Assembly: GCF_030247185.1 (NCBI RefSeq) | Contig: NC_080572.1 | Span: forward strand, 234,299,336 to 234,363,335 | Direction: 5' to 3' | DNA length: 64,000 bases | From: Malaya genurostris | Taxonomy: Eukaryota > Arthropoda > Insecta > Diptera > Culicidae | In this document: positions 53,601 to 63,841 of the stretch, one piece after another | How the letters are laid out: each line of letters begins with the position of its first letter | Position numbering within the stretch: position 1 is the stretch's first letter | The notes under the pieces: model-generated | Told to the model about the DNA's origin: nothing | Databases searched by the model: none | What the model saw: the letters and a program-made list of their open reading frames with translations, nothing else | Program-made: the position numbers and the translations under genes

Positions 53601-56600
53601 GAGGTTTGTATACCATCATATTTGACCACATTTTCATGTTTCAGTGACCCAAAAACTAGTGGCATTCTCGCTTCCACGGAACTGGCAAATTCTGACAGCG
53701 AAACGACGATCAACACTGAGCAAAGATCTTCGTTTTCTCCAGGGCGCTCGATTTCTTGTAATGTATCTAGTGATCGCCGGCCACTGCATGGTATTTAACT
53801 GCATTTTTCCTCTCCACAATCCGGAATATGTTGAATTTGTAAGTATAATAATGGGGGTCGGCTGAGCCAGACAAGTACCTTATATTGTGCCATCAATTAG
53901 AAGCAAAATGATTTATAACGTTCGCTAATAAAGTCCCGTTTTTCATGGAAAATACCAACCCTATCCCTGTGGCTCGATGTAAAGAACTATCGCAGGATGA
54001 TTACCATGCTGCTTTTCAACGGTCTCACGGTGATACAGACCTATTTCACAATCAGCGGATTTCTGTTGGCAGTGCAATTCGCGGATTACAGCGAGAAAAA
54101 GAAATCATTTACGACGAAAGACTTTTTTGCGAGTATACTCTATCGATATTTAAGGTATGCCTGTAAACAGTTTTAAAAAATTCTGTTGCTCACGATTTAT
54201 TTAACCCGTTATAAGCCGGTGGTTTAGAAATGTGAATCAAATGAACTGATATCATCAGTTCCATTATATTATGTGTTAAAGATTATGAGAAACGAAAAAC
54301 CACTGTGAGGAATCTTTTCTAAACGAAATTGATTGAAATTGGTACACACAAATCATCACATTTTACATTGTTTTACATATTATTTGGATTCTTTTATAGA
54401 TATAATTTTTTTATAGTATCTGCTAACGTTTTTTCACAACATATAGCTATTAACACATAATTCGACCAAAATATACAAAGCAATATATGACTTACTTTTG
54501 CACTGCCATTTCTAGTAGTAGGTCAAGGGCCGAGGATCAGAATACAATAAAATTTATGATATCGGTTAATCCATATACAGGGTGTCCCACGAAAAATTTC
54601 GAATTTAAAAATGCAATAATAAACAAAATCGGTTCGATAGATTTCAATGACTATACATTTATTTGAAAGGTTGATTAATGAAAAATTTATTAAAAATAAT
54701 TTCGTTCAAATGATACCCTCGGCCGGCTTGGCAGTAGCCAATACGATCCACCCAATTTTTGAGTACATTTCAAATTGTTTCTGACCGTATGTCATCATCA
54801 GCAACTTGAATTTTGTCTACAATTGTTTCTGGATGGTTGGCGTAACATTTATCTTTAACCGCTCCCAAAAGAAAATAATCGCAGATTCTCGGAGGCCAAT
54901 CCATATCACCTTTTCTGCTGATTATTCGATTTTCTAAGATTGCTCGCCGAACATCGATTGTTTCTTTGTCTGTGTGGTACGTAGCGCCGTCCTGTTGAAA
55001 GAAAACATTTTTCATAAATAAATTTCATTAATCAATCTTTCGAATAAATGTATAATTATTCAAATCTATCAAACCGCTTTTTTAATATTGCATTTTTAAA
55101 TTCGACATATTTCGTGGGACACCCTGTACAAGAAAAACGAGCGTGAATGAGTTTTGACGTTTACGTCACTTGTGCCATTATATCACCGGAACCGTAAGTG
55201 ACAGCCATTTGAACTTTAAACCTGTTTAATGAATCAACAGTAGTTTACTAACGAGCCTAACTTTGTTGAAATCGGTTCAGTCATTTACAAGAAAAATTAA
55301 AGGTTACGTAACTTATGCCAGTACATATCAGAAGAGATAACCATATGATCTTCGAACTTGATCAATGGCTCAATAGTAGCTTTCAAACGAGCCTAATTTT
55401 GGTGATATTGATTCAGTCACCTTGAAGAAAATTAAGAGGGAAAAACTTCGTTAAAGGTGCTCGCATATACACACACATATATACATTTCCCAATCTCATC
55501 GAGCTGAGTCGAATGGAATTTTATCGTTCGTGTTGTGTTTTCTCCATCCACGTTGCACGTATTGCACGTGTTGTACCTATTGTCATTCTATATGGCGATT
55601 TGAGAACTTTGACACTCATCGCCCTGTAACTGCGGATCCCGGATTGCGGAACCGGAGGTTGGATCCGGATGAAATTTAAAATTCAGATCACTACTTCCGG
55701 TGCTTTCGGAACGGGAAAAAGGGGGGGACCAGTAGTGCCGAATGAAGTTTTTATGCCCACAAACTAACAAGCTCTGCAAACTAGAGGAATTCATCAGACA
55801 GTTTTATGGGATTTGTACCTATTTTTGACCATCGTTCGTGAAAAAATACTGATGAAATTGATAATTTTCCATTCATCACGCTTTAGTTCCGGAACCGGAA
55901 GTCAGATCCGGATAAAACTGTTGTACAAATTTTTAGAGAACTATAAGATCTTTCATTTGTGATAATCGGTGGAGCCGTTTCAGAGAAAATTGAGTGCGCA
56001 CTTTTTCTCTAATTTTCACATATTACCATGTAACTCTGGAACCGGAAGTCGGATCCAAATGAAATTCAACAGCAGACTCTGGGACTATAAGACCTTTTAT
56101 TTGAATCTTAGTTTGTGAAAATCATCGGTTCAGCCATCTCGGAAGAAAGTGAATGCATATTTTTTCCATTTTTTGAGTATATATCAGCCTATATCTCCGG
56201 AATCGGAGGTCGGATCGAGATGAAATGGGACCATGAGACCTTTTATTTGAATGGGACCATGGGACCTTTTATTTGAATCTTAGTTCGTGAAAATCGCTTC
56301 AGCCATCTCTGAAAAGTGAGTGCATATTTTTTTACATACATACACACACACAGACATCGTGTCGTCGAGCTGAGTCGAATACGAATAAAACTGGCACGAA
56401 TTGATAGTTGATCGGTTATGTGAATTGCGAAACTTTTCTTCTTTTCACTACTAGAATTTTAAACGCTTTTTGACGTCGATTATCTCATTTCGAATTTGCA
56501 TATTTCATTGAAAGAAACTATCAAGACGCTGTACAGGACTCATTTCTGCCTTTTAGAAGGACCAAATTGTGGAATTTTCTACAATATTTAGCACAGTTCG

Positions 56601-58721
56601 GAACGTTTTTCTCGAACGATTTTCGCACAGTGAAAAGTGCACGAGGCAAATCATATTATTTTTGATTTTCACTAAACTGATTATTTTTACCTTCGATTTG
56701 CAAAGAAGTAATCTTAATAGTTCTTAAGATAACATTTAGAGCCATTAGAACGGCTGATTTTATATAATGTTGTCCACTTTTCGTTTCTCGTTTTCTTTCT
56801 CTCCAATGCAAACGACCAGCAGCTGATTCAATCGTTCTTGCTTGAATTAAAACTAGCTTTGCGAACAAACCGCAACACATCCGCTCGCAGTGCCAAATGA
56901 TGCGAAACTTGTTTAATGCGTCTTCTCGCCTTGACGACCGGAAGACAAATGAGAACTACGACCTGAGCGGCTGAGGTTTTTACCCACGCAGAAGGTGCGC
57001 TCTCCGATGTCGCTGTTTGGATGCGTCCTCTCGCCCTGACGTCTGTTTCCATCCAACGCACAAGAAGCAATGATCGATTTTCGACCACGGTTCCCCTTTT
57101 ATAACGTTCAGTTGAAGATATGTGCCTGACTACCTCAAAATCGTCGTCCTTGCGCGAAAAACCCAAGCGAAAGTAAAGAGTTTTCCTCGTTGTTTTCAAA
57201 TTTTGAGAAAACTTTATTTTTGAGCTGTTTGTGGTTATCTCACACTGTTCAAAATATTATCCTAAATTTCTGATCATATTTTTGATGAAATAGTGAAAGA
57301 ATTATGTTCCTGCCATAGATACAAGTCGAGATATTCACGATTGAGTTCTACCCATTCTTCCATATGGCTAATTTTGAAAAGGTGCCCCATAGTGAAGTAA
57401 GTCGTATTCACGACAAAAGTCGGTTTCCACAGTGTTTGCATAGCCTTTCTATCTGAGAAAGGCAAAAAGGGAAATAACGGGACGAAAATTCATTCCTCGA
57501 TCTCCAAATGGTTTGTAATTTCATTGATGTAAAATGTAAATTTAAATCAAATAAAAACCTTTCGTATTTGAAAAATCCATACAATTACTTCTGATTAGCT
57601 CTGAAAGCACTTTAAATTGTTAATTTTTCGTAGAAATATTTAAATTTCTTTATCTATTTTCATGTGTTGTATTACTTGAGAGCAGAGGTAAGACGAAAAC
57701 ATAAATGAGAATGTCATCTTGCAAGTGATTGTATCGTTGGGATATGATTTCAATACGCGAGTTTCGACTTCCTTCTTCTTAAAGCTCAGAAACTGGGTTT
57801 TTTCTTATAAGTTTTTATGTAGGCATAGTCATAGTCACAAATCAAAGTGACAAAACTATTGGCATAAATATGAATATGAATATGAATACATTTTCACGAT
57901 TTGACTGAAACCAATAAAAACGAGACGCATGAAGTGGACGACTAATCAGAGCGTGTTGTGCGTTCATGTTCATGAATTCTCAGATTAGCGCCACTGTACG
58001 CGTTCGTGATTCTACTGGACGCAACCTGGTTGTACAAACTTCAAGACGGACCGGTTTGGAAGCGAGTAGCGGAAACGGAACGGACCTTCTGCAGAAACAA
58101 TTGGTGGGCGAATTTGCTCTTCGCAAACAACTACTTCACCGTCGATGAGCCGGTAAGCATCTTCCAACATCGATAACAAAAACAACAACGGAAAACAACA
58201 ACAAAAACAACAAACCCTAACGACATAATGCCGACATCATTTACTCACATCACTCTTTCGTTTGCAGTGTCTACAGCAGGGATGGTATCTCGCAACCGAC
58301 TTCCAGCTGTTCATCCTTGGCCTTGTGCTGCTCGCTTTCGTCCGACGTTTCCCCAAACTGCGCAGACCCACCATGGTCATTGCCATCGCTTTCGCTTACA
58401 TTTCACCAGCCCTAGTTGCGTATTTCAATCACTTCGAAGGGGTGGTCATGATACGGCCGGAGTAAATAGTGATTTTGTTTTTTTGTTTGTTTCATTGTCA
58501 TTTCCCTTATAGATTTATAGCGATATTTCTAATGGTGTCTTCGTTTCCGCGTTTTTTTTTATTATTTCAGAGCATTGAAGTACGTTCTTTGGTACGATGA
58601 GAACTATCGCAAGATGTACATTCCGATGCATACGAATTATGGCAGCTACTTGGCCGGAATAATTGCCGGTTTGACGTATCGTAAGCTGAAGTATGCTGAT
58701 TTCGATGTCCGGAAGAGTAAG
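39993..58721 (+). CDS. NRF-6-type multipass membrane acyltransferase, 3' end outside window
   Basis: Exons: 39993-40062, 52839-52984, 53065-53374, 53439-53585, 53645-53838, 53934-54154, 57984-58152, 58268-58461, 58571-58721. GT/AG sites and phases agree throughout (534 codons, open at the last donor). C. elegans nrf-6 and its relatives act in lipid/yolk handling and fluoxetine response; the insect substrate is unknown. Residues 1-18 are a signal peptide (F-V-I-F-V-L-S). About 24-170 form the Cys-rich luminal NRF domain (Y-D-D-Y-D-Q-C, W-P-L-I-Q, G-L-C-M-N-W-C). The first TM is near 176-198. The acyltransferase-3 domain starts near 255 with the conserved His at 271 (L-V-I-A-G-H-C). F-T-I-S-G-F-L-L and W-Y-L-A-T-D-F-Q-L-F follow as later TMs. 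The start rests on the A|TG split Met codon joining exon 1 to exon 2. Family length is about 650-750, so about 120-200 residues are missing. Confidence 0.88.
40771..41695 (-). mobile_element. foldback derivative of the DD41D element
   Basis: The left end matches the 17078 element (AAGGGTGATTTTTTAAGAGC), and TA flanks lie at 40769-40770 and 41696-41697. From about 41525 to 41695 the sequence is the reverse complement of the element's own first ~170 bp. The transposase N-terminal half has thus been replaced by an inverted copy of the C-terminal end, giving 170-bp terminal repeats. The remaining body is nearly identical to the full-length relative (for example L-E-N-N-I-S against L-E-D-N-I-S). 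Confidence 0.9.
40878..41527 (-). pseudogene. DD41D transposase catalytic half without N-terminus
   Basis: Open from E-N-P-L-F-Y-R-Q-I-L-F-S-D-E-A-H-F to L-N-E-I-I-F-K-K-stop, with all three catalytic Asp present. The DNA-binding HTH domains are absent, replaced by the inverted end. It could not bind its own ends if made. Confidence 0.85.
42242..43293 (+). repeat. family R repeat, copy R4
   Basis: It opens TGCCTTTCTCTATAGAAAGG and continues with ATACCATTCGACTCAGTTCG and a TG-rich run. It ends GAAAGGCATTATCACACCAC, AGGTGGATTAAGAAGGGTTT. This copy shows what look like both family ends. No coding domain. Confidence 0.7.
42411..42731 (+). repeat. 168-bp tandem duplication inside R4
   Basis: The block starting ACGCGCTCAA at 42411 is repeated starting at 42579, with near-identity across GATGGCTGAACC, GGTTATTGATCAAG and GTAAGTGACGTAACCG-like phrases. 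The second copy ends at about 42731. Confidence 0.92.
43983..45917 (+). repeat. family R repeat, copy R2, nested in the mariner
   Basis: Runs from a TATATATA-containing end through GAATTCGCTC, CCGGAGGGCCGAATG and a TG microsatellite (44107-44150) to GGTGGATTAATCACG. It is the reverse orientation of R1 and shares TCCAGCAGTAGGAGTTTTGA and many other blocks. An (AAAT)n run at 44672-44703 is specific to this copy. Confidence 0.75.
44672..44703. repeat. (AAAT)n microsatellite
   Basis: Eight near-perfect AAAT units. Confidence 0.9.
47554..48694 (+). pseudogene. DD37E transposase (copy E), degraded
   Basis: ATG 47554 opens M-S-R-I-E, then the hairpin insertion breaks the frame. The protein resumes near 47735 with E-K-R-H-K-V-L-D-T-W and the HTH (M-R-K-L-A-K-R-F-R-I-H-H-A-S-V-K). 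After a stop at 47866 and a frameshift, D-L-A-K-K-T-G-T-S-V-G-M-I-Q-R follows. The first catalytic Asp is in L-M-D-D-E-T-Y near 48140. The second motif reads P-L-F-W-L-D-stop-A-S-A-H-Y near 48400. The third catalytic Glu is replaced by Gln (Q-P-I-Q-R-Y-W) near 48515. It ends near 48694. Inactive on several counts. Confidence 0.8.
47597..47733. repeat. perfect hairpin with about 55-bp arms inside DD37E copy E
   Basis: ATTGAAAAACACTGGTGGCG at 47597 and its complement ending at 47733 bound arms that stay nearly identical through TTTCGAGCAGAAAT (one short variation). About 27 bp lie between. The other DD37E copies lack it. Confidence 0.9.
50340..52192. mobile_element. 1853-bp non-autonomous element with TA duplication
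   Basis: GGGTAAGGGCTCCCTATTTC at 50340 and its near-complement (GAAATAGGGAGCCGTTACCC) ending at 52192, with TA at 50338-50339 and 52193-52194. No transposase. Its GGGTAA ends resemble the MITE at 31284-31520. A smaller element is nested at 50893-51420. Confidence 0.85.
50893..51420. mobile_element. hAT-like MITE with internal tandem and inverted repeats
   Basis: Ends CAGAGATGCCA / TGGCATCTCTG. The flanking octamers TGTAGAGC and TGCACAGC agree at 6 of 8 positions, compatible with a decayed 8-bp duplication. Inside (51190-51412) there is a larger inverted repeat built around TATCTGGTCTATCTGTTTTC. A 30-bp unit (ATTTTATTAGTGAAAACAGA-type) is repeated about three times at its centre. Confidence 0.65.
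52400..52720 (-). repeat. family R fragment upstream of NRF-6-like exon 2
   Basis: Contains GTGAAAATCGATTTGGCCATC, AGAACCGGAATAGCCG and GGTTCGTATGACC phrases that recur in R1 and R3. It ends about 120 bp before the exon acceptor at 52838. Confidence 0.5.
54578..55126 (-). mobile_element. 549-bp internally deleted mariner-type element
   Basis: Terminal repeats CAGGGTGTCCCACGAAAAAT and complement, TA at 54576-54577 and 55127-55128. On the minus strand a frame reads V-F-F-Q-Q-D-G-A-T-Y-H-T near 55000, then D-W-P-P-R-I-C-D and Y-F-L-L-G-A near 54880. This is the second catalytic Asp and the region of the third, where a deletion removes the third Asp. Only the transposase middle remains. Inserted in repeat R6. 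Confidence 0.85.
56740..57150 (-). repeat. dispersed repeat with TATA-type promoter motif (second copy)
   Basis: On the minus strand ACGTTATAAAAGGGGAACCG near 57105 is followed about 270 bp later by CAGCTGCTGGTCGTTTGCAT (56815). The latter is shared with 6830-7140 on the opposite strand. A 123-codon minus-strand frame (57199 down to 56828) is rich in Arg and Ser and has no recognised domain. Confidence 0.5.
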
Positions 58722-58985
58722 GTAAATCCAACAACTAGAATGAAACTATTTTCTGTTTCAATTGTAACATAAATTACGACCTCAACTGATGCCCAGGGAT
58801 CTCAGTTGTTCGAAATTTCTGGGTTGGGTGACGATACAAATTTGTACAGATCTGTGCCAAGTGGTAAATCAATTGAACAGTAGTCTACAATTATTGTCAA
58901 CAAAGTTTTTTGCCAAACGATTAGTGCTCAAAATTTTGTTCACTTTCAAAGTCTATTCGCACTATTCCGGGACGTTTTTTTCCTC
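58722..58985 (+). other. start of the last visible intron of the NRF-6-like gene
   Basis: Donor AAG|GTAAAT at 58721/58722. No exon continuing the family (loop plus final TM helices) was found between here and 64000, so this intron is at least 5.3 kb or the gene is truncated. Confidence 0.5.
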
Positions 58986-58989
58986 ACTG

Positions 58990-59880
58990 ACTGGCGATGA
59001 CTGAGCTGCCGGCGTGTGCATGTATTGAAATGCCGGATCCAGCATAAAATCCATTTGGTTGCCACCGATATTCCTCGCCGAGTTTTTCCCGGTGCCGACG
59101 GTGCGAAAATGATAGAATATCCTTTAATTTTAGCTCCTCATACACAGACTCAACCATGTATGGAGAACCAAAAACCCGGATACGTAGTTGCGTCAATGCG
59201 GGACTACTCAGTACGCTGAATAGTAGCCATGTGATAATTGAGTTTGCAATGTCCAGTTAGAGCTCTGACCAGAATACTGCAATGATGCTTGGAAAAATGC
59301 AGTAGACACTTTGACATTTTCAGATTCAAATCTGGTGAAAATATATTTTTGCCTTAGCGCAAGTTTTCAAGCTGCGCCAGTTGCTGGCATGTTTGGATGC
59401 AGCCCAAGAACAAATCTTGTGCTTTATCCAACTATTTGAGAGGGGTAAAGCTGGTTCAGGACCAACGAAATTATTCAGTGCACCAGCTCTAGCCAACTCA
59501 TCAGCCCAGTAATAACAAAATGACCGGGTACCCATAAGAAGTAAACAGCATTTGAAATGCTGAGGTCTTCAATTTCTGTTTGACAAGCGATCACTAGATT
59601 CGACCGTGAATCATTCGAACTGAGTGCTTTTAAAGCTGCCTGACTGTCGGAACAAAAATAAATTCGTTTACCACAGATTCTTTGCTGAAGTGCCGATTGT
59701 ATTCCACAGAAAATCGCGTAGATTTCTGCTTGGAACACAGTACAGTATCTACCAAGTGAATGAGCCTGCTCTAGCCTCATTTCACGACAGTAGACATCAG
59801 CACAAGCACGACCATTCAACAGACGTGTGGCGTGTTTTCTCACAGCTGATCACATTACGACGGCTAAATCCTATTAATTG
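58990..59880 (-). mobile_element. 3' fragment of a non-LTR retrotransposon (RNase H domain)
   Basis: On the minus strand an RNase H fold is readable from about 59843: F-Q-A-E-I-Y-A-I (catalytic Glu), F-C-S-D-S-Q-A-A-L-K (catalytic Asp), L-W-V-P-G-H, then after a frameshift A-D-E-L-A-R-A-G. The downstream tail has S-W-A-A-S-K-H and, near 59190, Q-L-R-I-R-V-F-G-S-P-Y-M and L-K-L-K-D-I-L. RNase H at the end of ORF2 followed by a short C-terminal region fits LOA/I/R1-group LINEs. Reverse transcriptase and endonuclease are absent (5' truncated), and frames are broken. Confidence 0.82.
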
Positions 59881-60427
59881 AAATTCAAGTCGCTGGAGCA
59901 GCCACCAAATTATTCAGATTCAGACTTCAGCGATTATTTTCGATTTTCAGATTAAAAAAACCTATTATTTCGGAACCGGAAGTCAGATCCAGATTTCAAT
60001 ATAATTTCAGCTATTTCAATATTTGATTGAATTAACTTTACTGCAATATAACTTCAGCTAATTCAATATTTAATTCAGCTGGTTCAATATATTGCAATAT
60101 TCAAATATCAGTGGTGTAAAAAAATGAAATATTACACGGCATGTAAATCAATAGTACTATAAAAAGAACATCAGTTGAATACAAAATTCTTCTGAAAACC
60201 AGCATCGACTTAAAACTAAATTGAAATGAATTAATTTTTCTATGAATATGACTGCATATTTAATTTACTGATACGGATTTGAACTGATTTTCAATACAAA
60301 TTCATTCAGATTGTTCCGGTTAGTGAAGTAGAAAAGCGTGACTCAACGCTTACGTCGCACATTCGACAACATTCTAGAAACCAAAAGTATTACATTTGAA
60401 CTTGATCGGGGCTACCAGGTTTTGTAT
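59881..60427. other. AT-rich low-complexity DNA
   Basis: TTCAATAT/AATTCAGCT-type phrases repeat at 59995-60115. Positions 60120-60330 resemble 50090-50230 (CATGTAAATCAATRGTA, then AACATCAGTTGAAT-like), a minor dispersed repeat. No gene. Confidence 0.45.
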
Positions 60428-61044
60428 AAAGTCGTTTGGCATAACGCCTTCTGACATAACGCCGTTTGGCATAATGGTTATTTGGCATCACAAATCAACA
60501 GGCTGCTTAATATTATTTGTATAAATTACTGCGATTTTGAAAGGTCTAATGTGGCTACGCCTCATCGTTTCTAATGACCTTTGGCTAATCCAGGCAAACG
60601 CCCGCAACTAGACAGAGGTGATTTCTGCGGAGACGCTGCCCTCAGCAGCGGCCAGCGCTCCCGACGGTGCATTCGCGGCCCTCGGCCGTCTCGACATTAA
60701 TCATCTATGACGAACAGAATATTGTACTAGCACTAAGTGAGTTGCTTATTTAAAATGATAGTGTGCTATTTACTACAGAATTTTGAATCTGAAAATAAAA
60801 TCTAATTCACCTAATATTATCGAATTATTTGGACCGAATATGAAATTCACACATTTCATTTGAGTTTTTCTTGCAAAGCATCACTCGATGGAAACTCAAA
60901 CAAAATTTTACATTAGATTAAAGTCCAACTATTATTATGACAAATGGCATTACACCAAATGACCATTATGCCAAATAACCATTATGTCAAACGGCGTTAT
61001 GCCAAACGGAATTACGCCAAATAACCTTATGTCAAACGAGACTT
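60428..61044. mobile_element. element with termini built of TTTGGCATAA arrays (copy 1)
   Basis: The left end AAAGTCGTTTGGCATAA begins a run of three to four about 18-bp units of TTTGGCATAACGCC type. The right end is the reverse complement of a similar run (about six units, 60945-61044). Inside is a GC-rich block (60595-60700, CTGCCCTCAGCAGCGGCCAG). It also contains segments (60718-60840, 60890-60950) that recur in inverted order in the next copy. No ORF of note. Confidence 0.7.
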
Positions 61045-61144
61045 CCTGAAAAAATGTGGATTAAAAAAAACGCGTTTCGTCGCATACATCACACATATCA
61101 TTATAGCTAGCTTTCAAACGAGCCCAAGTTTTTTTAAATCATAT

Positions 61145-61840
61145 GACATAAAACCGTTTGGCATACCGCCGTATGGTATAAAGCCATTTGGCATAATAGT
61201 CATTTGGCATAATAGTTATTTGGTATAATGACTAGTTGGCGTAATGGTCATTTGGCATAATGCCATTTGTCATAATAATTATTAGACTCGTAACATTTTG
61301 ATCTAATGTGAAATTTCGTTTGTGTTTCAGGTGAAATAGCATTAATATTTTTGGAAACTCTATAGTAAATAGCTTACTATCATTTTATATAAGCAACTCA
61401 CTCAGTGCTGGCACAATATTCTGTTCGACGTAGATGACTCGGAGATAGGTCGAACAGCAGGTTATCAAAAACTATCAAAACGATCAGCATGTTGATCAGT
61501 TATGTCAAACGCCTACCGCAATACCAAAGATTTGTAAATTTTATACCAAAAGACTGCTATGCAAAATGACTGTTATGCCAAATGACCTTATTTCCATCGA
61601 GCCTATTAGTCTTGGTATTACATTCCTGTAGTGGAATTTGACCTTCTGTTTCAACAGACTTCGCAGCCGATTCAGAGTGTACAGAACCAATGCATGGCTT
61701 GTGCTACGATTCTACTGACACTACGAATCCTTCCAGGTCGTGGCTTGAACATAGGACAACTGGTTTGTGAGAATAGCGCCCTATGCATTGAACCGCCAAC
61801 CCGGGACAAATTCCCATCGAGCTTATGCCAAATAGCAGAC
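61145..61840. mobile_element. TTTGGCATAA-terminated element (copy 2), interrupted by a SINE
   Basis: The left array 61155-61275 has about seven units. Then CATTTGTCATAATAATTATT and a CTAATGTGAAATTTCGTTTG stretch that mirrors copy 1. Next a segment (61325-61445) is the complement of 60718-60840. The right array of ATGCCAAATGAC units is split by the SINE at 61603-61810 and ends about 61840. Confidence 0.65.
61603..61810 (-). mobile_element. tRNA-derived SINE, copy 2
   Basis: Reverse complement of the SINE at 33087-33288, with the same tail and head. Target repeats TTTCCATCGAGC (61591-61602) and TTCCCATCGAGC (61811-61822) match at 11 of 12. It lies inside the TGGCATAA array and so postdates it. 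The B-box is altered (TGTTCAAGCC). Confidence 0.85.
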
Positions 61841-61899
61841 CGAATTGAATAATTTTTAACATTTTCTCACAATATGCAAATTTGTAAATATTTAGATTC

Positions 61900-62330
61900 T
61901 TACTAATTTGATGTTTTATTGATTATTGAATCAAAAGCAATTAAAATTTAACAATGTTGGACATTTTCGACGACCGTAGGGCGGTGCTATTTGGAAAATT
62001 TTGATTATTGTCGATTCAATGTTCTATTAGTTGGTGAGTCAATAGCAGTTGCAATTGGATCATGTTGGACATTTCCAGCGAGCGTAGCATGGTCCTATTT
62101 GAAAAATGTTAGTATTTGAATTTGCAGATACGATGCTTTATTGATTGGTAAATGAATTAAATTCGAATAGGATAATTTTGGACATTTTCAGTAGGCGTAG
62201 AGTGGCCTAATATAAAAATATGAGAAAATTTTACCTTTTGCTAATTCAATGGTTAATTGATAGCAATTGGACAATTAGAATTTTAAGCATTTTGTTCGGT
62301 GGTAAACCAACTTTATATGAGAAATTGTGA
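61900..62330. repeat. minisatellite, about 115-bp unit, forward block
   Basis: Three to four degenerate units, each with a TTGGACATTTTC / GCGTAG / TTGATTGGTGAATCAATAGC-like order. The same unit appears inverted at 62950-63840. Confidence 0.65.
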
Positions 62331-62382
62331 ATTGTTTTGGCCAATTGGAAGCTGTACACTGAAGTCTTTTTATGCGAGTTGA

Positions 62383-62705
62383 CGTATCGCATAAAAAAAC
62401 CGCATATCTTTGAAAATTCGCATAAAAAACCGCAAAACCGCATTACTCTGAAACTTCGCATGAAAAAAACCGCAAAACTCTGAAAATTCGCATAAAAAAA
62501 AAGAATTATTCAGAAAATCACTTAAAAAGTTATAGACTGATAATTTGTTTAAAAAATCACATGACTTTAAAAATTCGCATGAAAAACCAACAAAACATCC
62601 ATAACTCTGAAAAAATCGCATAAAAAACCGCATAAATCTGAAAATTGGCATAAAAAAACCACATAACTCTGAAAAATTTCATTAAAAAAAACCGCATAAA
62701 AAATG
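62383..62705. repeat. short-unit array CGCATAAAAAACCGC
   Basis: About ten degenerate units of 25-35 bp consisting of CGCATAAAAAACCGC and ACTCTGAAAATT phrases. It lies between the two inverted minisatellite blocks. Confidence 0.8.
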
Positions 62706-62949
62706 ACCGCTGTAGGTAGACACGTCATCGAATCTCAACTGATCTTCTACGATGGTCTGCAAACTGAGTGGTTTGGAACAAATTGCTTCGCCGAACAGCA
62801 AGCGAACATTACCGTAAACCGAAAGAAAAGCTTTTGCATATTTTTGCTAGGGAAAAAATTCTGAACAAATAAGTACAAAGAATCGGTGTTCGGTTTCCAC
62901 CTCACCACAACTGGCATGGAATTGGAAATAGTATAAAAACTACAATTTT

Positions 62950-63840
62950 CTATATTAGGCCATCTAGCGCTCGCTGAGAATATTTAAGATTAACAAACTT
63001 TAATTTCAATTAATGCACTAGTGAATATAGCATCGAACAGACAAAAGTCAAAATGCTCACCATTTTTCATATTGAACCGCCCTAAACCACTCTCTAAAAA
63101 CGTCCAAAATCATCCAATTCTACCTGCTACCGATTCGCTCATCAATTGAACACTAAAATAGCAGAAATCAAAATATTTTCAAATTTTTTAAATTAAACCC
63201 CCCACGATCGCTGAAAATCTCATTTGAACTGCTATTGATTCATCATTCAATAGAGCATCGAATTGACATTAGTCAAAAATTTTACAATTTTACAGGTAGA
63301 ACCACCCTTTGGTCCCTGAAAATGTCAAAAATTAATAATTTGTAATTGTTATTTATTTACTGTTAAATGAAACATGGAATCAGCAATGGCAAAATATTCA
63401 CAACGCACCGAAAATGCCCGAAATTATTCAATTCGAACAGCTATTGATCCAACAATCAACAGATCATCGGATTGGTATTAGTTTGTTTTCAAATAGAAAC
63501 ACTTTATGGTGGCAGAGAATGTTCAAAGGTTTTTTTACTTATGCCTGAAATTACTCAATTTTATTTGCTATTGATTCACCAATTTATTAAACATCGAATT
63601 AGCAAAAGTAAAAAAAAATCTTTTTATCTTATTCAGCCACGTTCACTGAAATTGTCCAAATTATAGTCAAAAAGTTTACAAATTTTGCGTATTGAGCCAC
63701 CATACGCTCGCTGGAAATGTTCCAAATTGTTTAATTCTAATTGTTATTGATTCCATAACCAAAAACCATAAAATTTGCAAAAGATAAAAAAATTACTATT
63801 ATCCATATCCACCCTACGCGTACTAATAATGTCCAAAATG
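62950..63840. repeat. minisatellite, about 115-bp unit, inverted block
   Basis: Seven or so units with GCTCGCTGAAAATGTCCAAA, then TCAATTCGAACAGCTATTGA-like and ATCAATAGAGCATCGAATTG-like phrases, in the opposite orientation to 61900-62330. Confidence 0.7.
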
Positions 63841-63841
63841 G

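Larger units (their letters stand above)
54540..57470 (-). repeat. family R repeat, copy R6, with nested elements
   Basis: GATATCGGTTAATCCATATA at 54560, then (after the 549-bp insertion) GTTTTGACGTTTACGTCACT at 55150, align with R1 at 15465 and 15505. Several GGAACCGGAAGTC..GGATC and CAGCCATCTC phrases follow to 56400. A TGCCTTTCTCAGATAGAAAG end lies on the minus strand near 57445-57468. Whether 56400-57270 belongs to the family is unclear. A 28-bp tandem duplication (GGGACCATGAGACCTTTTAT-type) is at about 56227-56280. Confidence 0.6.
54155..57983 (+). other. intron 6 of the NRF-6-like gene (3.8 kb)
   Basis: Donor TTTAAG|GTATGC, acceptor ATTCTCAG|ATTAGC, phase 2. Filled by an R repeat with a nested 549-bp element and by a promoter-like repeat. 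57480-57980 shows nothing further. Confidence 0.85.

Noticed and set aside
56828..57199. 123-codon Arg/Ser-rich minus-strand ORF as a histone-like gene
   Set aside because: Checked against core histone motifs and none fits; the segment belongs to a dispersed repeat.
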